From: Deltaproteobacteria bacterium
GTDB lineage: Bacteria > Myxococcota_A > Polyangia > JAAYKL01
Length of the DNA stretch: 64,000 bases
Reading direction: 5' to 3'
NCBI GenBank assembly: GCA_030595125.1
Contig: JAUVDV010000002.1
Location: forward strand, 1 to 64,000
The notes below the pieces were generated by a model that was not told the origin of the DNA, searched no databases, and saw only the letters and a list, made by a program, of their open reading frames with translations. This document shows positions 63,946 through 64,000 of this stretch, in pieces; within the stretch, counting starts at the first letter, position 1, and every line of letters begins with the position of its first letter. The position numbers and the translations under genes were made by a program.

Positions 63946-64000
63946 CGCGTTCTTTTTTCCTTTGAAACGGATCCTAAAAGTTATCAGACGTTTGGCGAGA

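Overview
The window looks like the chromosome of a Gram-negative, Myxococcota/'Deltaproteobacteria'-like organism, probably uncultivated. The evidence is a GC-rich genome, an outer-membrane TonB/porin/OmpA set, a Ser/Thr kinase, an MXAN_5187-type protein, and many lipoproteins whose lipidated Cys is followed by a long (Asp-Thr/Ser)n linker. No rRNA, tRNA, CRISPR array, integrase or transposase was recognised.

Layout. 1-2375: two tandem Cys-rich secreted paralogues. 2388-4621: acyl-CoA ligase and flavin reductase. 4687-10868: PhoB/PhoR-like two-component pair, then a second response regulator lacking the phospho-Asp, then a membrane Ser/Thr kinase. 11106-22828: beta-helix lipoprotein, a TonB energising operon (DUF3450, TtpC-like ExbB, ExbB, ExbD, TonB, TPR), a TonB-dependent receptor, a lipoprotein and an OprO/OprP-like porin. 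22924-27219: VapBC-like pair, SEC-C protein, hypotheticals and a 42-bp tandem repeat. 27752-32090: pstSCAB-phoU. 32109-37221: second VapBC, a large YadA-head-like repeat protein, a FIST protein. 37454-39296: thioredoxin-rich cluster. 39358-43915 and 49442-56345: two ECF sigma / FecR-TPR / envelope-protein modules followed by Asp-linker lipoproteins. 43925-45786: bioD and bioF. 45802-48162: AlbA_2 and ParA genes flanked by a 31-bp direct repeat. 56434-63945: lipoproteins, MurD, an acidic repeat protein, OmpA-like and MXAN_5187-like proteins.

How it fits together. Arrays of 11-bp-spaced (G/T)TNAC half-sites, resembling Pho boxes, lie upstream of phoB, the second regulator, the beta-helix lipoprotein, the porin and pstS. 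In three promoters the array ends 50-57 bp before the ATG with a -10-like hexamer at a fixed offset. This ties regulators, TonB system, porin and Pst transporter into one probable phosphate-starvation regulon, in which phosphate (or a phosphorylated compound) would cross the outer membrane by a dedicated TonB receptor and anion porin and the inner membrane by Pst.

The most unusual signal is two reading frames interrupted by in-frame TGA at positions where a redox Cys would be expected: a thioredoxin-like lipoprotein with a WC-S-T-(TGA) motif (TGA 54113-54115) and a small membrane protein directly after thioredoxin (TGA 39243-39245). Both are best read as candidate selenoproteins. All functional statements come from reading the sequence and family knowledge; no database search was run.
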